A stretch of 64,000 bases of DNA from Brumimicrobium mesophilum (GCF_003025005.1 NZ_PVSS01000016.1:34487-98486); one strand, 5' to 3'; numbered from the stretch's first letter, positions 1 to 8,532 are shown. The notes: generated from the sequence alone by a model not told the origin. Translations and numbers: made by a program.

Positions 1-410
1 AAATAATCAAGGTTATTAATTGCATCTTTGGCATTTGTATAAGTTTGAGATTTAGGAACGTTAAAGTTATGATTTTCTAAAAACCGTCTAAACAAACCTT
101 TGTTTTGAAGGATTTTTATTGATTCATACGGGCCAGCAGAAGGTAAATTGTATTTTTCGGAAACGTATGCAGCAGTTGTTACTCCAGGATCAACGGCAAA
201 AGACATAATTCCATCTATTTTTAACTTTTGAGCCAAATGTAAAATAGCATCTTTATCTAGAATGCTAATATTATGGAACTCATCAGAATGAGAATGAGCA
301 ATGTTTTCAGGCAAGTTATCACAAGTGATTACATGAATTCCCATTTTTTGCGCTGATTTTATTACTGGAATAAGATATCTTAATCCTCCAAGTAACAATA
401 GTTTTTTCAT
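1..410 (-). CDS. ATP-grasp family protein, N-terminal part (3' end outside window)
   Basis: Only the first 136 codons are inside the window; no stop is reached at the left edge. The start is ATG at 408-410, three bases below the stop of the upstream aminotransferase, so the two genes are surely co-transcribed. The product opens with a hydrophobic strand (MKKLLLLGG) followed by a Rossmann-like region with CDNLPEN and a stretch around SFAVDPGVTTAAYVSEKY. This is the usual pre-ATP-grasp layout of carboxylate-amine ligases such as the carbamoyl-phosphate-synthase-like proteins of polysaccharide loci. The ATP-binding core itself is not visible. By context (inference) it could ligate an amino or carboxylic acid to an amino sugar made by the neighbouring DegT enzyme. 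Confidence 0.62.
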   Translation of the reverse strand, partial: MKKLLLLGGLRYLIPVIKSAQKMGIHVITCDNLPENIAHSHSDEFHNISILDKDAILHLAQKLKIDGIMSFAVDPGVTTAAYVSEKYNLPSAGPYESIKILQNKGLFRRFLENHNFNVPKSQTYTNAKDAINNLDY

Positions 411-412
411 AA

Positions 413-1495
413 TTAATTATTTTGGATTCTTAATATTAATCTACTTATTAATCCAACTTCCTCGAAAGTAAGGTCATAGAAAAGGGGGAGACATAAAACT
501 CTTTTTGAAATGTCATCTGTAATCGGCATTCCAATGGACTTAGTATACGGTAGTACATTTGATAGAGCTGGATAAAAATATCTTCGCGTAAATATATCTT
601 GTTTTTCTAGATTTTCTTTAATTTTTAACATTAAAGTTTCACTTTCAAATACAATAGGATAATAGGCATAATTTAAATTCGCACCATTTTGCCATTTAGG
701 TTTAAATGCTTTAACGTTTTCTAATTTTTCATCATATAATTCTGTAAGTTCTCTTCTTTTTTTATGGATGGATTTTATATATTTCATATTAGCTAATCCC
801 ATAGCGGCATGGAATTCAGAGTTTTTACCATTAATTCCTAATTCGGCAAAAGACTCTGTTCCTGAAAAACCAAAATTCCTCATAAAGGCAATTTTTTTCA
901 AAAGTTCAGGATCTTTTGTGATAATTAGTCCTCCTTCGGTTGAGTGATACAATTTTGTTGCATGCAAACTACAAATACTAATATCTCCATATTCAAATAT
1001 TGATTTTCCATGAACCTGCACTCCAAAAGCATGAGCACCATCGTAAATCACTTTTAAATTATGTTTTGCAGCAATTTTTTCAATTTCTAAAACATCACAA
1101 GGATTCCCATAAACATGGGTTGCTAGAATTGCTGTTGTTCTATCAGTAATTGCAGCTTCTATTTTAGAAGCATCAATATTTAAAGAGTTTTCATCTATAT
1201 CAACGAAAACTGGTGTGCAACCTTCCCAAACAATACTGCTAGTAGTAGCAACAAATGAAAAAGGAGTTGTGATAATTTCATCTTTTAATTCTAAAGCCTT
1301 AATTGCTATCTGCAAAGCTATGGTTCCATTTGTAACAAATAATAAGTGTTTTAGATTTAAATGATCTTTTAATTTCATTTCCAAATCGGAGGCTAACGGC
1401 CCCATGTTTGTCAACCATTGACGTTGCCAAACTCCCTGGAGGTATTCGTTATAATCTTCGAGAGGTGGAAGAAAGGGTTTGGTTATGGGTATCAT
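413..1495 (-). CDS. DegT/DnrJ/EryC1/StrS aminotransferase, copy 1 (sugar 4-aminotransferase)
   Basis: A 360-residue PLP-dependent sugar aminotransferase of normal length for the family. The PLP lysine is K181 in SLHATKLYHSTEGG, and D152 in YDGAHAFG is the usual cofactor-contacting acid. Family members transaminate nucleotide-linked 4-keto-6-deoxyhexoses (VioA/WecE type) or related keto sugars. The MIPITKPFLPP start and QWLTNMGPL motif are shared with a second copy at 23287-24369; in the first 100 residues the two differ at only about 17 positions. An intrinsic terminator for the upstream transcript lies just before it at 1626-1674, so its expression may depend on readthrough or an unseen promoter. 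The exact substrate is not visible; dTDP-4-keto-6-deoxyglucose from rmlA/rmlB is the best guess. Confidence 0.85.
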   Translation of the reverse strand: MIPITKPFLPPLEDYNEYLQGVWQRQWLTNMGPLASDLEMKLKDHLNLKHLLFVTNGTIALQIAIKALELKDEIITTPFSFVATTSSIVWEGCTPVFVDIDENSLNIDASKIEAAITDRTTAILATHVYGNPCDVLEIEKIAAKHNLKVIYDGAHAFGVQVHGKSIFEYGDISICSLHATKLYHSTEGGLIITKDPELLKKIAFMRNFGFSGTESFAELGINGKNSEFHAAMGLANMKYIKSIHKKRRELTELYDEKLENVKAFKPKWQNGANLNYAYYPIVFESETLMLKIKENLEKQDIFTRRYFYPALSNVLPYTKSIGMPITDDISKRVLCLPLFYDLTFEEVGLISRLILRIQNN

Positions 1496-1625
1496 AGTTT
1501 TCTGTTTTTTAAAGCTTCAAAAAAATAATTCCAAGATTTATTTTAATTCCAATAAAGGTAAGAATAATAATTTGTAACAATAATAAATAAGTTTTTCTAA
1601 GTTCGAATTTTTTATTGTTTTAAAC

Positions 1626-1674
1626 AAAAAAAAATGGTTAGAAATATAGTTTTTACCTTCTATATTTTTAACCA
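1626..1674 (-). terminator. Intrinsic terminator inside the polysaccharide locus
   Basis: Arms at 1660-1674 and 1635-1649 form a 15-bp stem with one G-T wobble-type position and a 10-base loop. On the minus strand the hairpin is followed directly by nine T residues (A run at 1626-1634). It lies after the LegC-type aminotransferase gene (stop near 1730) and before DegT copy 1 (start 1495), so it would split the otherwise co-directional locus. Readthrough would be needed unless DegT copy 1 has its own promoter; I saw no TAnnTTTG element for it. Confidence 0.7.
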
Positions 1675-1729
1675 CTTTATTTAAACGGAATTTTGATTCT
1701 GTTATTTATACATTGGAAATGTCAGTAAA

Positions 1730-2878
1730 TTAATTCCTAAAGAATTCTTTAATCGTTTCTACAACAGTTTCCAATTGTTCTCTTGTGATTCCAGCAGAGC
1801 TAGGAATACTTATACTATTCTCATAAACTGTTGAAGAAACATCTTTTTCATTAAAGTAGATATCATCCTTAAACATCGCCAATTGGTTCATAGGCATCCA
1901 AAATGGTCTTGATTGAACTCCGTTTTTATTTAGATATTCTAATAAATCACGCATGCGAGAAGTACTAAACGTAAATAGCCAACAGTTCGGATTTGTTCCT
2001 TCTGGAATTGCTTGGAATTTGATATCTCCAATACCTTCTAATTGTTCGCGGTAGAATGCATCCATTGCTTTCTTCGCTTCTAAAGTTTCATCGAAAGTTT
2101 CCATTTGCGCAACTCCAATTGCCGCCAATACATTTACCAAGCGATAATTGTAACCAATTTCGTCGTGGATGTAATCCATCGCACTCACTTTTGCTTGGGT
2201 TGTAAGGTGACGTGCTTGTTTAGCGATTTCTTCATCATTTGTAACAATCACACCACCTCCACCTGTGGAGATGATTTTATTCCCATTAAAACTGAAAACT
2301 CCGATTTCCCCAAAACTTCCTGAGTGTTTTCCATTATAAGTACTTCCTAATGCTTCAGTACTGTCTTCGATAATAGCTAAATGGTGTTTTTCGGCTATCT
2401 CTAGCATTCTATTCATATCACCAATATTACCAAGAACATGAACTGGCATTATAGCGCGAACTCTATTACCTGTAGACTTGTCAAAACTAAACGTACCATT
2501 ATTGGAAGTTTTAATTTCTGTGTTTTCTTGAAGATATTTCTCCAATAAGTTGAGGTCCATTTGCCAATTATCAGCGTCCACATCAATTAGAATCGGTTGC
2601 GCTCCAGTATATTTTATTGCATTCAGGGTTGCAATAAATGTAATGTTTGGTGCTATTACATGGTCATTTTCATTTACTCCTAGAAGTATTTGTGCGATGT
2701 GAAGTCCTACTGTACCATTCATGCAAGCCACACCATATTTGGCACCTGCATAATTAGCCACCATTTCTTCGAATTGGTTAACATAACTACCAGCTGAAGA
2801 AATCCAACCAGTTTGTAAACAATCAAGGACGTATTTCGATTCGTTTCCTTCGATTTTTGGAATTGATAATGGGATCAT
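1730..2878 (-). CDS. LegC-like DegT family aminotransferase
   Basis: A 382-residue PLP-dependent aminotransferase of the DegT/DnrJ/EryC1/StrS family. It is clearly different from the two 360-residue copies elsewhere in the locus. The PLP lysine is K201 in SFNGNKIISTGGGG, preceded by the EDSTEALGST segment (D172). The NGTVGLHIA and PVHVLGN motifs recall the LegC/PseC/perosamine-synthetase side of the family, which aminates UDP- or GDP-linked 4-keto sugars. No cognate 4,6-dehydratase other than rmlB is in the window, so the substrate stays open. It starts at an ATG and has 141 noncoding bases upstream containing a possible -7 element and a terminator just downstream, so it may form its own transcription unit. 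Confidence 0.85.
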   Translation of the reverse strand: MIPLSIPKIEGNESKYVLDCLQTGWISSAGSYVNQFEEMVANYAGAKYGVACMNGTVGLHIAQILLGVNENDHVIAPNITFIATLNAIKYTGAQPILIDVDADNWQMDLNLLEKYLQENTEIKTSNNGTFSFDKSTGNRVRAIMPVHVLGNIGDMNRMLEIAEKHHLAIIEDSTEALGSTYNGKHSGSFGEIGVFSFNGNKIISTGGGGVIVTNDEEIAKQARHLTTQAKVSAMDYIHDEIGYNYRLVNVLAAIGVAQMETFDETLEAKKAMDAFYREQLEGIGDIKFQAIPEGTNPNCWLFTFSTSRMRDLLEYLNKNGVQSRPFWMPMNQLAMFKDDIYFNEKDVSSTVYENSISIPSSAGITREQLETVVETIKEFFRN

Positions 2879-2940
2879 TTTTAGTTTATTAGTTTAATAT
2901 CTATTTATGCTGTTAATTAGCTGAGATCAGAGTAAAAGCT

Positions 2941-2948
2941 CAAATTTA
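2941..2948 (-). promoter_or_regulatory. Possible Bacteroidota -7 element upstream of the LegC-like gene
   Basis: On the minus strand this reads TAAATTTG, an exact match to the TAnnTTTG consensus of the Bacteroidota primary sigma factor. No clear TTTG -33 element is seen 19-20 bases upstream. A start of transcription near 2934 would give a leader of about 55 bases before the ATG at 2878. With the terminator at 1626-1674 it would define a one-gene unit. Chance matches are common in AT-rich DNA. Confidence 0.3.
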
Positions 2949-3019
2949 GCCCTTTTTCATCTGTTAAAGAGGTCGAAATTAGCTATTTTTTGTGAATCTA
3001 TTGAAAGGAATAGCATTGT

Positions 3020-3766
3020 TTACTTTTTGAATATTTTATAATACCATTTCTTGAGTACGGTTATATGATAGGCATTCATTAATTCTATGGAGTTTGAAGA
3101 AGGAAATGAAATTCTGTTTCTTTGACCATCTTTATATAGATAGTCTGCTGGGGCAGCAATAACATCTAATCCTTTATCCTTAAAAATTTCAATTGCTCTT
3201 GGCATATGAAGGGCACTAGTAACAAGGATTATTTTTTTATTTGTTCCAAAAGTGTCTTTAAAGGCGTTCGCTTCTTCAAGGGTTGTTGTTGGCGTTTCTA
3301 ACATTTTTACCTGCTTCTCATTTACGCCAAGCGAGATGGCAGCTTCTTTACTAAGCCTAGCTAAACTCTTGTCTCCTTCAGCTGAGTATGCCGAAGTTAC
3401 TAAAATTGAATTATTTAAATGTGTATAAACTCTTATTCCCTCAATTAATCGTTTTAAAGCTTCTGAACTAATATTCATTGTAGAGGGAAGCCTAGGATCT
3501 GTTGTGGAACCTGCTCCTAATACAAGTATATGATATACTTGTGAAGAATCAAGTTCACTAAATTCTATAGGGTTGTACTTGCTTTCAATGGAATTAATCA
3601 ATATTTTGGGTAAGTAAGTTGTAGAAGAAAGTAAGAATAAAACTATACCAGTTATAAGATATGCTTTAAAATATTTAAATGGTTTTTTTCGGTACCATAA
3701 TGCTATTGAACCCCAAGTTAGGAAATATAAACTTACGTCTGGAATACCCTTTAAAAAGTCAATCAC
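3020..3766 (-). CDS. YdcF/SanA-like DUF218 membrane protein
   Basis: A 248-residue protein with two hydrophobic N-terminal segments (about residues 8-24 and 34-52), followed by a DUF218 domain. Visible family signatures are ILVLGAGS, an SEALKRLIEG helix, ILVTSAYS, ANAFKD and IILVTSALHMPRA. DUF218 proteins (ElyC, SanA, YdcF) affect envelope integrity or bind nucleotide-like ligands, and their chemistry is poorly defined. The start codon is GTG at 3764-3766, only 11 bases after the stop of the sugar transferase gene; no in-frame ATG fits the domain better. Its place inside a surface-polysaccharide locus suggests a role in lipid-linked glycan metabolism (inference). Confidence 0.75.
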   Translation of the reverse strand: MIDFLKGIPDVSLYFLTWGSIALWYRKKPFKYFKAYLITGIVLFLLSSTTYLPKILINSIESKYNPIEFSELDSSQVYHILVLGAGSTTDPRLPSTMNISSEALKRLIEGIRVYTHLNNSILVTSAYSAEGDKSLARLSKEAAISLGVNEKQVKMLETPTTTLEEANAFKDTFGTNKKIILVTSALHMPRAIEIFKDKGLDVIAAPADYLYKDGQRNRISFPSSNSIELMNAYHITVLKKWYYKIFKK

Positions 3767-3777
3767 TTGTTTTGATT

Positions 3778-4503
3778 TTATAATTTACTCACTCCTGAAA
3801 CGGTCAAAGATGCTGGTTTTTTAGGTAAGTTTTTCAAGCTTCTAAAAACCAATTGAGAATCTTTATTTACGAGAGACCAAAAGGTCAAAAATAGAATTTT
3901 AAAATCTACTGTTATTGAGCAATTTTTATAATACCACTGCTCTAAAGCTCCTTTATAAGGGAAAATATACTTTCTGTAATATTCTTTCGGGTCTTTTCCT
4001 AAATCTCTGTATTTCGTAACCAGTAATTCTTCATCTCTAAAAATCAGTGAACCAATGCCAGTAATTCCAGGTCTGTTTTTATAAATTATAGATTGAACTT
4101 CTGGAGTATAATTTTGAAAACTTCTCAGTAATAAAGGTCTGGGTCCAACCAATGCCATATCACCTTTAATTACATTAAGAATTTGTGGTAATTCGTTGAT
4201 TTTAGTCATTCTTAAAAACTTACCCACTTTGGTTATTCTGGGATCATTTCTAACTGTTAGGGTTTTGTTTCCAATGTTTGCACTGTCTTTTAACATCGTA
4301 GCAAACTTGTATATGAAAAAAGGCTTATTTTTGCGACCTAAACGTTCTTGTAAATAGAAAACCTCGCCTTCTCCATTAAATTTAAGAAGGACAATAATAA
4401 CTAAAAATAAAGGTGAGATAACCAATAACCCTAATAAAGAGACTATGAAATCAAAAGATCTTTTGATGAAAGAATAGAAAATTGAATTCTTTTTGTTACT
4501 CAT
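3778..4503 (-). CDS. Small undecaprenyl-phosphate sugar-1-phosphate transferase (PglC/WcaJ catalytic domain)
   Basis: A 241-residue monotopic phosphoglycosyl transferase that would load the first sugar phosphate onto undecaprenyl phosphate at the inner membrane. It has the KRSFDFIVSLLGLL membrane helix (about residues 14-40), the LQERLGRKNKPF segment, DPRITKVGKFLR and LVGPRP (118-123). It lacks the N-terminal CoA-binding-like domain found in the 464-residue homologue at 50527-51921. The catalytic Asp-Glu pair reads Asn103-Glu104 (KINELPQ) here instead of Asp-Glu. A long C-terminal tail (about 60 residues) follows the core. It lies between the acpS and SanA-like genes in the same operon. Confidence 0.85.
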   Translation of the reverse strand: MSNKKNSIFYSFIKRSFDFIVSLLGLLVISPLFLVIIVLLKFNGEGEVFYLQERLGRKNKPFFIYKFATMLKDSANIGNKTLTVRNDPRITKVGKFLRMTKINELPQILNVIKGDMALVGPRPLLLRSFQNYTPEVQSIIYKNRPGITGIGSLIFRDEELLVTKYRDLGKDPKEYYRKYIFPYKGALEQWYYKNCSITVDFKILFLTFWSLVNKDSQLVFRSLKNLPKKPASLTVSGVSKL

Positions 4504-4544
4504 TTGTATGAAATTATTTTAACACTATAATTTTAAATTCGTCG

Positions 4545-4886
4545 CTAAATTAACACAATCGCAACAGCTGTGGCATAATCTTTAGCATGAGAAATACTTA
4601 TTTTTATTGATTCACAATTTATACTTTCACTTTTAAAGTTCGCATAAGGAGCACCTGATGATTTATGCGCGATTGTTATATCCTTAATAAAAATCTCTTC
4701 AATTGAGAATGTTGCCTTAACTACTGCTTCCTTAGCACACCAAATACCAGTTAGAGTTTGAGATGGGTTGGCTTTGGAAATTGCATATTCCCACTCAGAT
4801 GAATTGAACATTTTTTGAAGTAGTCTGTTTTTATGATCAAATAATTTTTTGAATCTTGATATATGTTCTATGTCGATGCCTATCAT
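4545..4886 (-). CDS. acpS: Holo-ACP synthase (4'-phosphopantetheinyl transferase)
   Basis: A 113-residue AcpS-type enzyme, normal length for the trimeric group. It transfers 4'-phosphopantetheine from CoA to the serine of an acyl carrier protein. Mg-binding residues are D5 in MIGIDIE and E53 in WCAKEAVVKA, and the SISHAKDYA motif is near the C terminus (97-105). It sits in the acyl-chain module of the polysaccharide locus, about 3.4 kb downstream of an ACP gene, so it probably activates that ACP. It could also be the only AcpS of the genome; that cannot be told from this window. Confidence 0.85.
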   Translation of the reverse strand: MIGIDIEHISRFKKLFDHKNRLLQKMFNSSEWEYAISKANPSQTLTGIWCAKEAVVKATFSIEEIFIKDITIAHKSSGAPYANFKSESINCESIKISISHAKDYATAVAIVLI

Positions 4887-4935
4887 ATATGTATTGAATA
4901 GTTCATATTATAAAAACGCTCTATCTATATTAAAA

Positions 4936-5568
4936 TTAGAACTCAACAACCTTGGCAGGTGATCCAAAAACCGTTGTGTTTTTTTTAACTTTTCTGATAA
5001 TTAGACTTCCCATTCCAATTGTTGAGGAATCTTCAGCAATTGCCCCTTGAATAAATTTGGAGTGAGCACCAACTAAAACCATTTCTTTAACTTCAGATTT
5101 TCCAGCAAAAAAGGAAAAAGAGTTGATTTGAGAGTATTTACCAATTCTAACATCGTGCCCCATAATTACAGAGCTTTGTATAAATGCGTAGTCCTCAATA
5201 ATTGCATCACTAGCTATTACACAATAGGCCTTAATACCAATACCAGTTCCCAACTTAACACTTGGAGAAATTACAGTATTTGGATGGATTAGATTGATAA
5301 ATTCGCCTCCTTTTTCAAGAATCATTTTAACGCATTTCTTTCTTATTTTGACGTTGCCAATACCACAGAAAAATACATCTCCTTTTTCTATTTTATAATC
5401 AGTTATCGTATTAATTATTGGAGCATAACCATCAAATTCAATCTTATCTTCTTTTTCGCTTATGAATCCTTTTAAATTAAAATCTTCATCATTACCGTAG
5501 CAATATTTAGCTAAATCGTAAATTTCTCTAGCAAAGGCACCACCACCTAATATTATCAAATTTCTCAT
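4936..5568 (-). CDS. NeuD/PglD-like sugar N-acyltransferase
   Basis: A 210-residue protein with an N-terminal Rossmann-like part (LIILGGGAFAREIYD, residues 4-18) and a C-terminal left-handed beta-helix of hexapeptide repeats (about 95-200), the layout of NeuD, PglD, VioB and Per acetyltransferases. H138 in IMGHDVRIG matches the catalytic histidine of PglD-like enzymes, which acylate the 4-amino group of nucleotide-linked 4-amino-4,6-dideoxy sugars. The gene is in an operon with KASIII, ACP and SDR genes, so the donor may be an acyl-ACP (or acyl-CoA) made by them rather than acetyl-CoA. That donor is inference; the fold call is firm. Confidence 0.8.
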   Translation of the reverse strand: MRNLIILGGGAFAREIYDLAKYCYGNDEDFNLKGFISEKEDKIEFDGYAPIINTITDYKIEKGDVFFCGIGNVKIRKKCVKMILEKGGEFINLIHPNTVISPSVKLGTGIGIKAYCVIASDAIIEDYAFIQSSVIMGHDVRIGKYSQINSFSFFAGKSEVKEMVLVGAHSKFIQGAIAEDSSTIGMGSLIIRKVKKNTTVFGSPAKVVEF

Positions 5569-5629
5569 CGTATTATTTGAAACTAATTTTGTTTTTTCTA
5601 ATCAAGCCCCATTTTTGGCTTGAATTAAA

Positions 5630-6379
5630 TTACTTAATAGAGTATCCTCCGTCAATAGTTAATAAACTACCTGTTGTCCAAGTGGAAGCATCTGACATTA
5701 AATATATTACTCCGTTTGCTATGTCTTCTGGTTTACCAAATCTACCCATTGGATAATTATTTAGATGCTCCTTTATAGAATCTTGATCTATTCCACTATT
5801 CTCTAAAATACTTGTTTGAATAAAACCGGGAAGGATTGCATTCACACGTATTTGTTTTGAAGACAATTCCAAAGCTAAAGACTTAGTGAATGAATTTACT
5901 GCTCCTTTTGAAGCAGAATATAATGAATTACCAAGGTTAACATAGTTTGAAGCTACTGAGGAAATAAAACAAATTGAAGCTCCTTTTTTTATCTTTTTTT
6001 TACGAAGTAATTTCTGAATTAGAACTACCGAAGAAGTAAAATTAACGTCAAAAACCTCTTGAATTTGTTCTTTTTTAATGAATGCTACGGGTACAGTTTT
6101 TACAATACCAGCATTTAAAACAATTCCATCCAATAGTGGTAATCTATCTACAAGCTTTTCAATATCTTCATTACTTTTTAGATCTGCAACTATGAACTGA
6201 TTATTAGAATTTGTTTTAAGATCATTAAAAGTATCTTCTAATCTTTGACTGTTTCGTCCAGTAATTATCATATTAGCATCCATATTTGAACAACTAAAAG
6301 CTATTTCTTTTCCAATTCCAGCAGACGAACCAGTCACAAAAATGGATTTATCTTTAAGTGTAAAAGGATTTATACTCAT
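5630..6379 (-). CDS. SDR family oxidoreductase, FabG-like, 1
   Basis: A 249-residue classical short-chain dehydrogenase/reductase. The cofactor motif TGSSAGIG is at 16-23, NAGI at about 89-92, and the catalytic set is S141, Y154 and K158 (LYSASKGA). Size and motifs match 3-oxoacyl-ACP reductases, which reduce 3-oxoacyl-ACP to 3-hydroxyacyl-ACP with NADPH. It is 34 bases from a second SDR gene and in the same operon as two KASIII genes and an ACP, which supports an acyl-chain role. A sugar ketoreductase is the alternative. Confidence 0.82.
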   Translation of the reverse strand: MSINPFTLKDKSIFVTGSSAGIGKEIAFSCSNMDANMIITGRNSQRLEDTFNDLKTNSNNQFIVADLKSNEDIEKLVDRLPLLDGIVLNAGIVKTVPVAFIKKEQIQEVFDVNFTSSVVLIQKLLRKKKIKKGASICFISSVASNYVNLGNSLYSASKGAVNSFTKSLALELSSKQIRVNAILPGFIQTSILENSGIDQDSIKEHLNNYPMGRFGKPEDIANGVIYLMSDASTWTTGSLLTIDGGYSIK

Positions 6380-6413
6380 TAAAATAGTCGTTTAATTTTA
6401 TTTATAGATAATT

Positions 6414-7193
6414 CTATCTGGAAGTATAACCTCCATCAATAATATAGTTTTGGCCAGTTATCCATTTGGATGAATCTGACAATAGGAAAATACAAAGATT
6501 CGAAACGTCTTTAGGTTCTCCTAACCCCAAAGGAAAACCTTCCTGTCTTTTTAATTTCTCCTCATCATTTAGTGAATCAAGATATTTTACCATCATTGGA
6601 GTTAAGATAGTACCTGGAGAAATACAATTTACTGTAATGTTTTTTGGAGCCAGTTCAAGAGCCATAGATTTGGCACCAGCTAATAAAGCTCCTTTAGACG
6701 CAGCATAACTTACAACTCCTGGTCTACCTATAACAGCTGTAATTGAGGAAATAAATACAAAACTACTGTGGTCTGCGACATTTTTCTTTTTAGAAACAAT
6801 TTTGGCTAATTCAAATCCGCTGATGACATTTAGTTTGTACATATCAGCATAATCAGACTCTTTTAATGCTCTAATAGGTAGGGTTTTCTCAATACCAGCA
6901 GCATGAACTAACCCGTTAATTTTACCAACTTTTTGAACAGCATCACTAATTATACTTGATAATTGATCTATATTATCTAATAAATCAAGACTATACTTTA
7001 GATGTTTATCCCTTGTGTTTTCCTTTGAATGTTTGTTTAATTCATCATAAACTTCCGAAAGCCTGTCGTTGTTTCTACCAAGAATTATAAGTGTAGCACC
7101 CATCTTGGCACATTCTATTGCACAATCTCTTCCTAAACCAGAAGACGCTCCTGTGATAACTATGTTTTTATTGATTAGGTTAAATCTGTCCAT
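6414..7193 (-). CDS. SDR family oxidoreductase, FabG-like, 2
   Basis: A 259-residue classical SDR. The cofactor motif TGASSGLG is at 14-21, HAAGIE at 97-102, and the catalytic residues are S150, Y163 and K167 (SYAASKGAL). The C terminus ends in the common IDGGYTSR-type tail. It is a clear but diverged paralogue of the neighbouring SDR, so the two may reduce different 3-oxo intermediates. Its ATG (7191-7193) abuts the stop of the upstream KASIII gene, which argues for coupled expression and joint function. Confidence 0.82.
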   Translation of the reverse strand: MDRFNLINKNIVITGASSGLGRDCAIECAKMGATLIILGRNNDRLSEVYDELNKHSKENTRDKHLKYSLDLLDNIDQLSSIISDAVQKVGKINGLVHAAGIEKTLPIRALKESDYADMYKLNVISGFELAKIVSKKKNVADHSSFVFISSITAVIGRPGVVSYAASKGALLAGAKSMALELAPKNITVNCISPGTILTPMMVKYLDSLNDEEKLKRQEGFPLGLGEPKDVSNLCIFLLSDSSKWITGQNYIIDGGYTSR

Positions 7194-8252
7194 CTATATT
7201 TCTATTAAGTTAGAACATACGATTTTATCTGTTTCAAAGTAAACTGAAGCCCAAGAAAGGCCACTACCAAAACCACAAGCAATTAAATTCAACTTCTTTT
7301 CAGAGAGTTGAGTTCTAATTTTATGAACCATAGTTAAAGGAATGGATGCACATGAAGTGTTTCCAAAGCTTTCATATGAAGTAGGAACTCTATCTTCTTC
7401 GAATTTTACTTTTTTACTCACTTTATCTACAATCATTTTATTGGCTTGATGCAGAATTAGATAGTCGATATTTTCATTTTCTAATCCATTTTCCTTCATT
7501 AATTTTGCTATACTTTTTGGTATAGCAGAAATAGTAAAGGTAAATACTGCTGCTCCGTCCATTATGTATTGCAATTTATTTCTTACAATTCCCTCATCAA
7601 TTTTTATTGTCTCTAAAGATTGAAGATTTGTTGGATTTCTAAAACCTCCATCAGGTATATGAATAGCTTCAAATTTAGATCCATCAGTTCCTGAATGAAT
7701 CTTAAAGCCAACACCTCCTTGATCGAATTCAATTGCTGTTGCTGAACCTGCATCTCCGAAAAGTGGATAAGTAGATCTGTCCGTTTTTGATTTCGTTTTA
7801 GTTGTTGTTTCACCTACCAGCAATAGTGCTTTCTTGAAATTACCAGTTGAAACTAGGGAACCCATTATTGATAATCCATAAGTCCAAGCAGAACAACCTA
7901 GAGAGATGTCAAAAGCATGACATTCTTTAGACAAACCTAACCTGTGTTGTAATACACATGATGTGGCCGGAACGACATAATCAGGTGTTTGGGTAATAAA
8001 TATTAAACAATCTATTTCCTCTTTATTCCAATTTAAATTAGCAATTAAATCTTCGGCAGCGTGGAAACAAAGGTCAGCACTTGTGATTTCACTTGATGAT
8101 ACTCTTTTTTCAATTATTCCAGTACTTTTTATGAATTTTTCTGCATCTTCTCTATTCGTAAAGGCTATAGATTCAATATTTTTTTCAATATTCTTAGGCA
8201 CACATGCCGTGATACCAGAAATTTTAACGTTTGGAATTGTTTGAAAAGCCAT
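7194..8252 (-). CDS. 3-oxoacyl-ACP synthase III (KASIII/FabH-like), 1
   Basis: A 352-residue thiolase-fold condensing enzyme. The full FabH triad is visible: C120 in LGCSAW, H268 in LHQANK and N298 in FGNTSC. KASIII enzymes start chains by condensing acyl-CoA with malonyl-ACP. It is about 25 residues longer than typical housekeeping FabH, as is common for KASIII proteins of polysaccharide and secondary-metabolite loci. It shares the MAFQ start and most motifs with the second KASIII at 8533-9594, so the pair arose by duplication. It is followed without a gap by an SDR gene. Confidence 0.87.
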   Translation of the reverse strand: MAFQTIPNVKISGITACVPKNIEKNIESIAFTNREDAEKFIKSTGIIEKRVSSSEITSADLCFHAAEDLIANLNWNKEEIDCLIFITQTPDYVVPATSCVLQHRLGLSKECHAFDISLGCSAWTYGLSIMGSLVSTGNFKKALLLVGETTTKTKSKTDRSTYPLFGDAGSATAIEFDQGGVGFKIHSGTDGSKFEAIHIPDGGFRNPTNLQSLETIKIDEGIVRNKLQYIMDGAAVFTFTISAIPKSIAKLMKENGLENENIDYLILHQANKMIVDKVSKKVKFEEDRVPTSYESFGNTSCASIPLTMVHKIRTQLSEKKLNLIACGFGSGLSWASVYFETDKIVCSNLIEI

Positions 8253-8278
8253 AACTGCTTGTATTTAATTTTTGAAAA

Positions 8279-8509
8279 TTACTTAGATAAACGTGCTTTT
8301 ACTTCATCTAATAGTTCACCAACTGTCTCGATCTTTTTGAATTCATCAGTATCAATGATAATTTCATATTCTTCGTCTAGCATGGCAATTGTTGATAAAA
8401 AAGCTAAAGAATCCCACTCTTCATATTCTCTAAACTTATCGCTTAAGTTCATTTCTTGCTCTTCCTTTTCTAATACTTCCTTGAATAATTCAATAAATTT
8501 TGATTCCAT
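8279..8509 (-). CDS. Acyl carrier protein
   Basis: An acidic 76-residue protein when started at the ATG at 8507-8509. A longer reading to 8557 would run into the upstream KASIII gene and add a tail unlike ACPs, so I chose the internal start, which leaves a 23-base spacer. The phosphopantetheine site is S34 in EEWDSLAFL, followed by the acidic recognition helix with MLDEEYE. It lies between two KASIII genes, so it is a dedicated carrier for chains made by this module. The AcpS at 4545-4886 is the probable activating enzyme. Confidence 0.87.
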   Translation of the reverse strand: MESKFIELFKEVLEKEEQEMNLSDKFREYEEWDSLAFLSTIAMLDEEYEIIIDTDEFKKIETVGELLDEVKARLSK

Positions 8510-8532
8510 ATTTTTGTTTTTATGTTGTTGTT

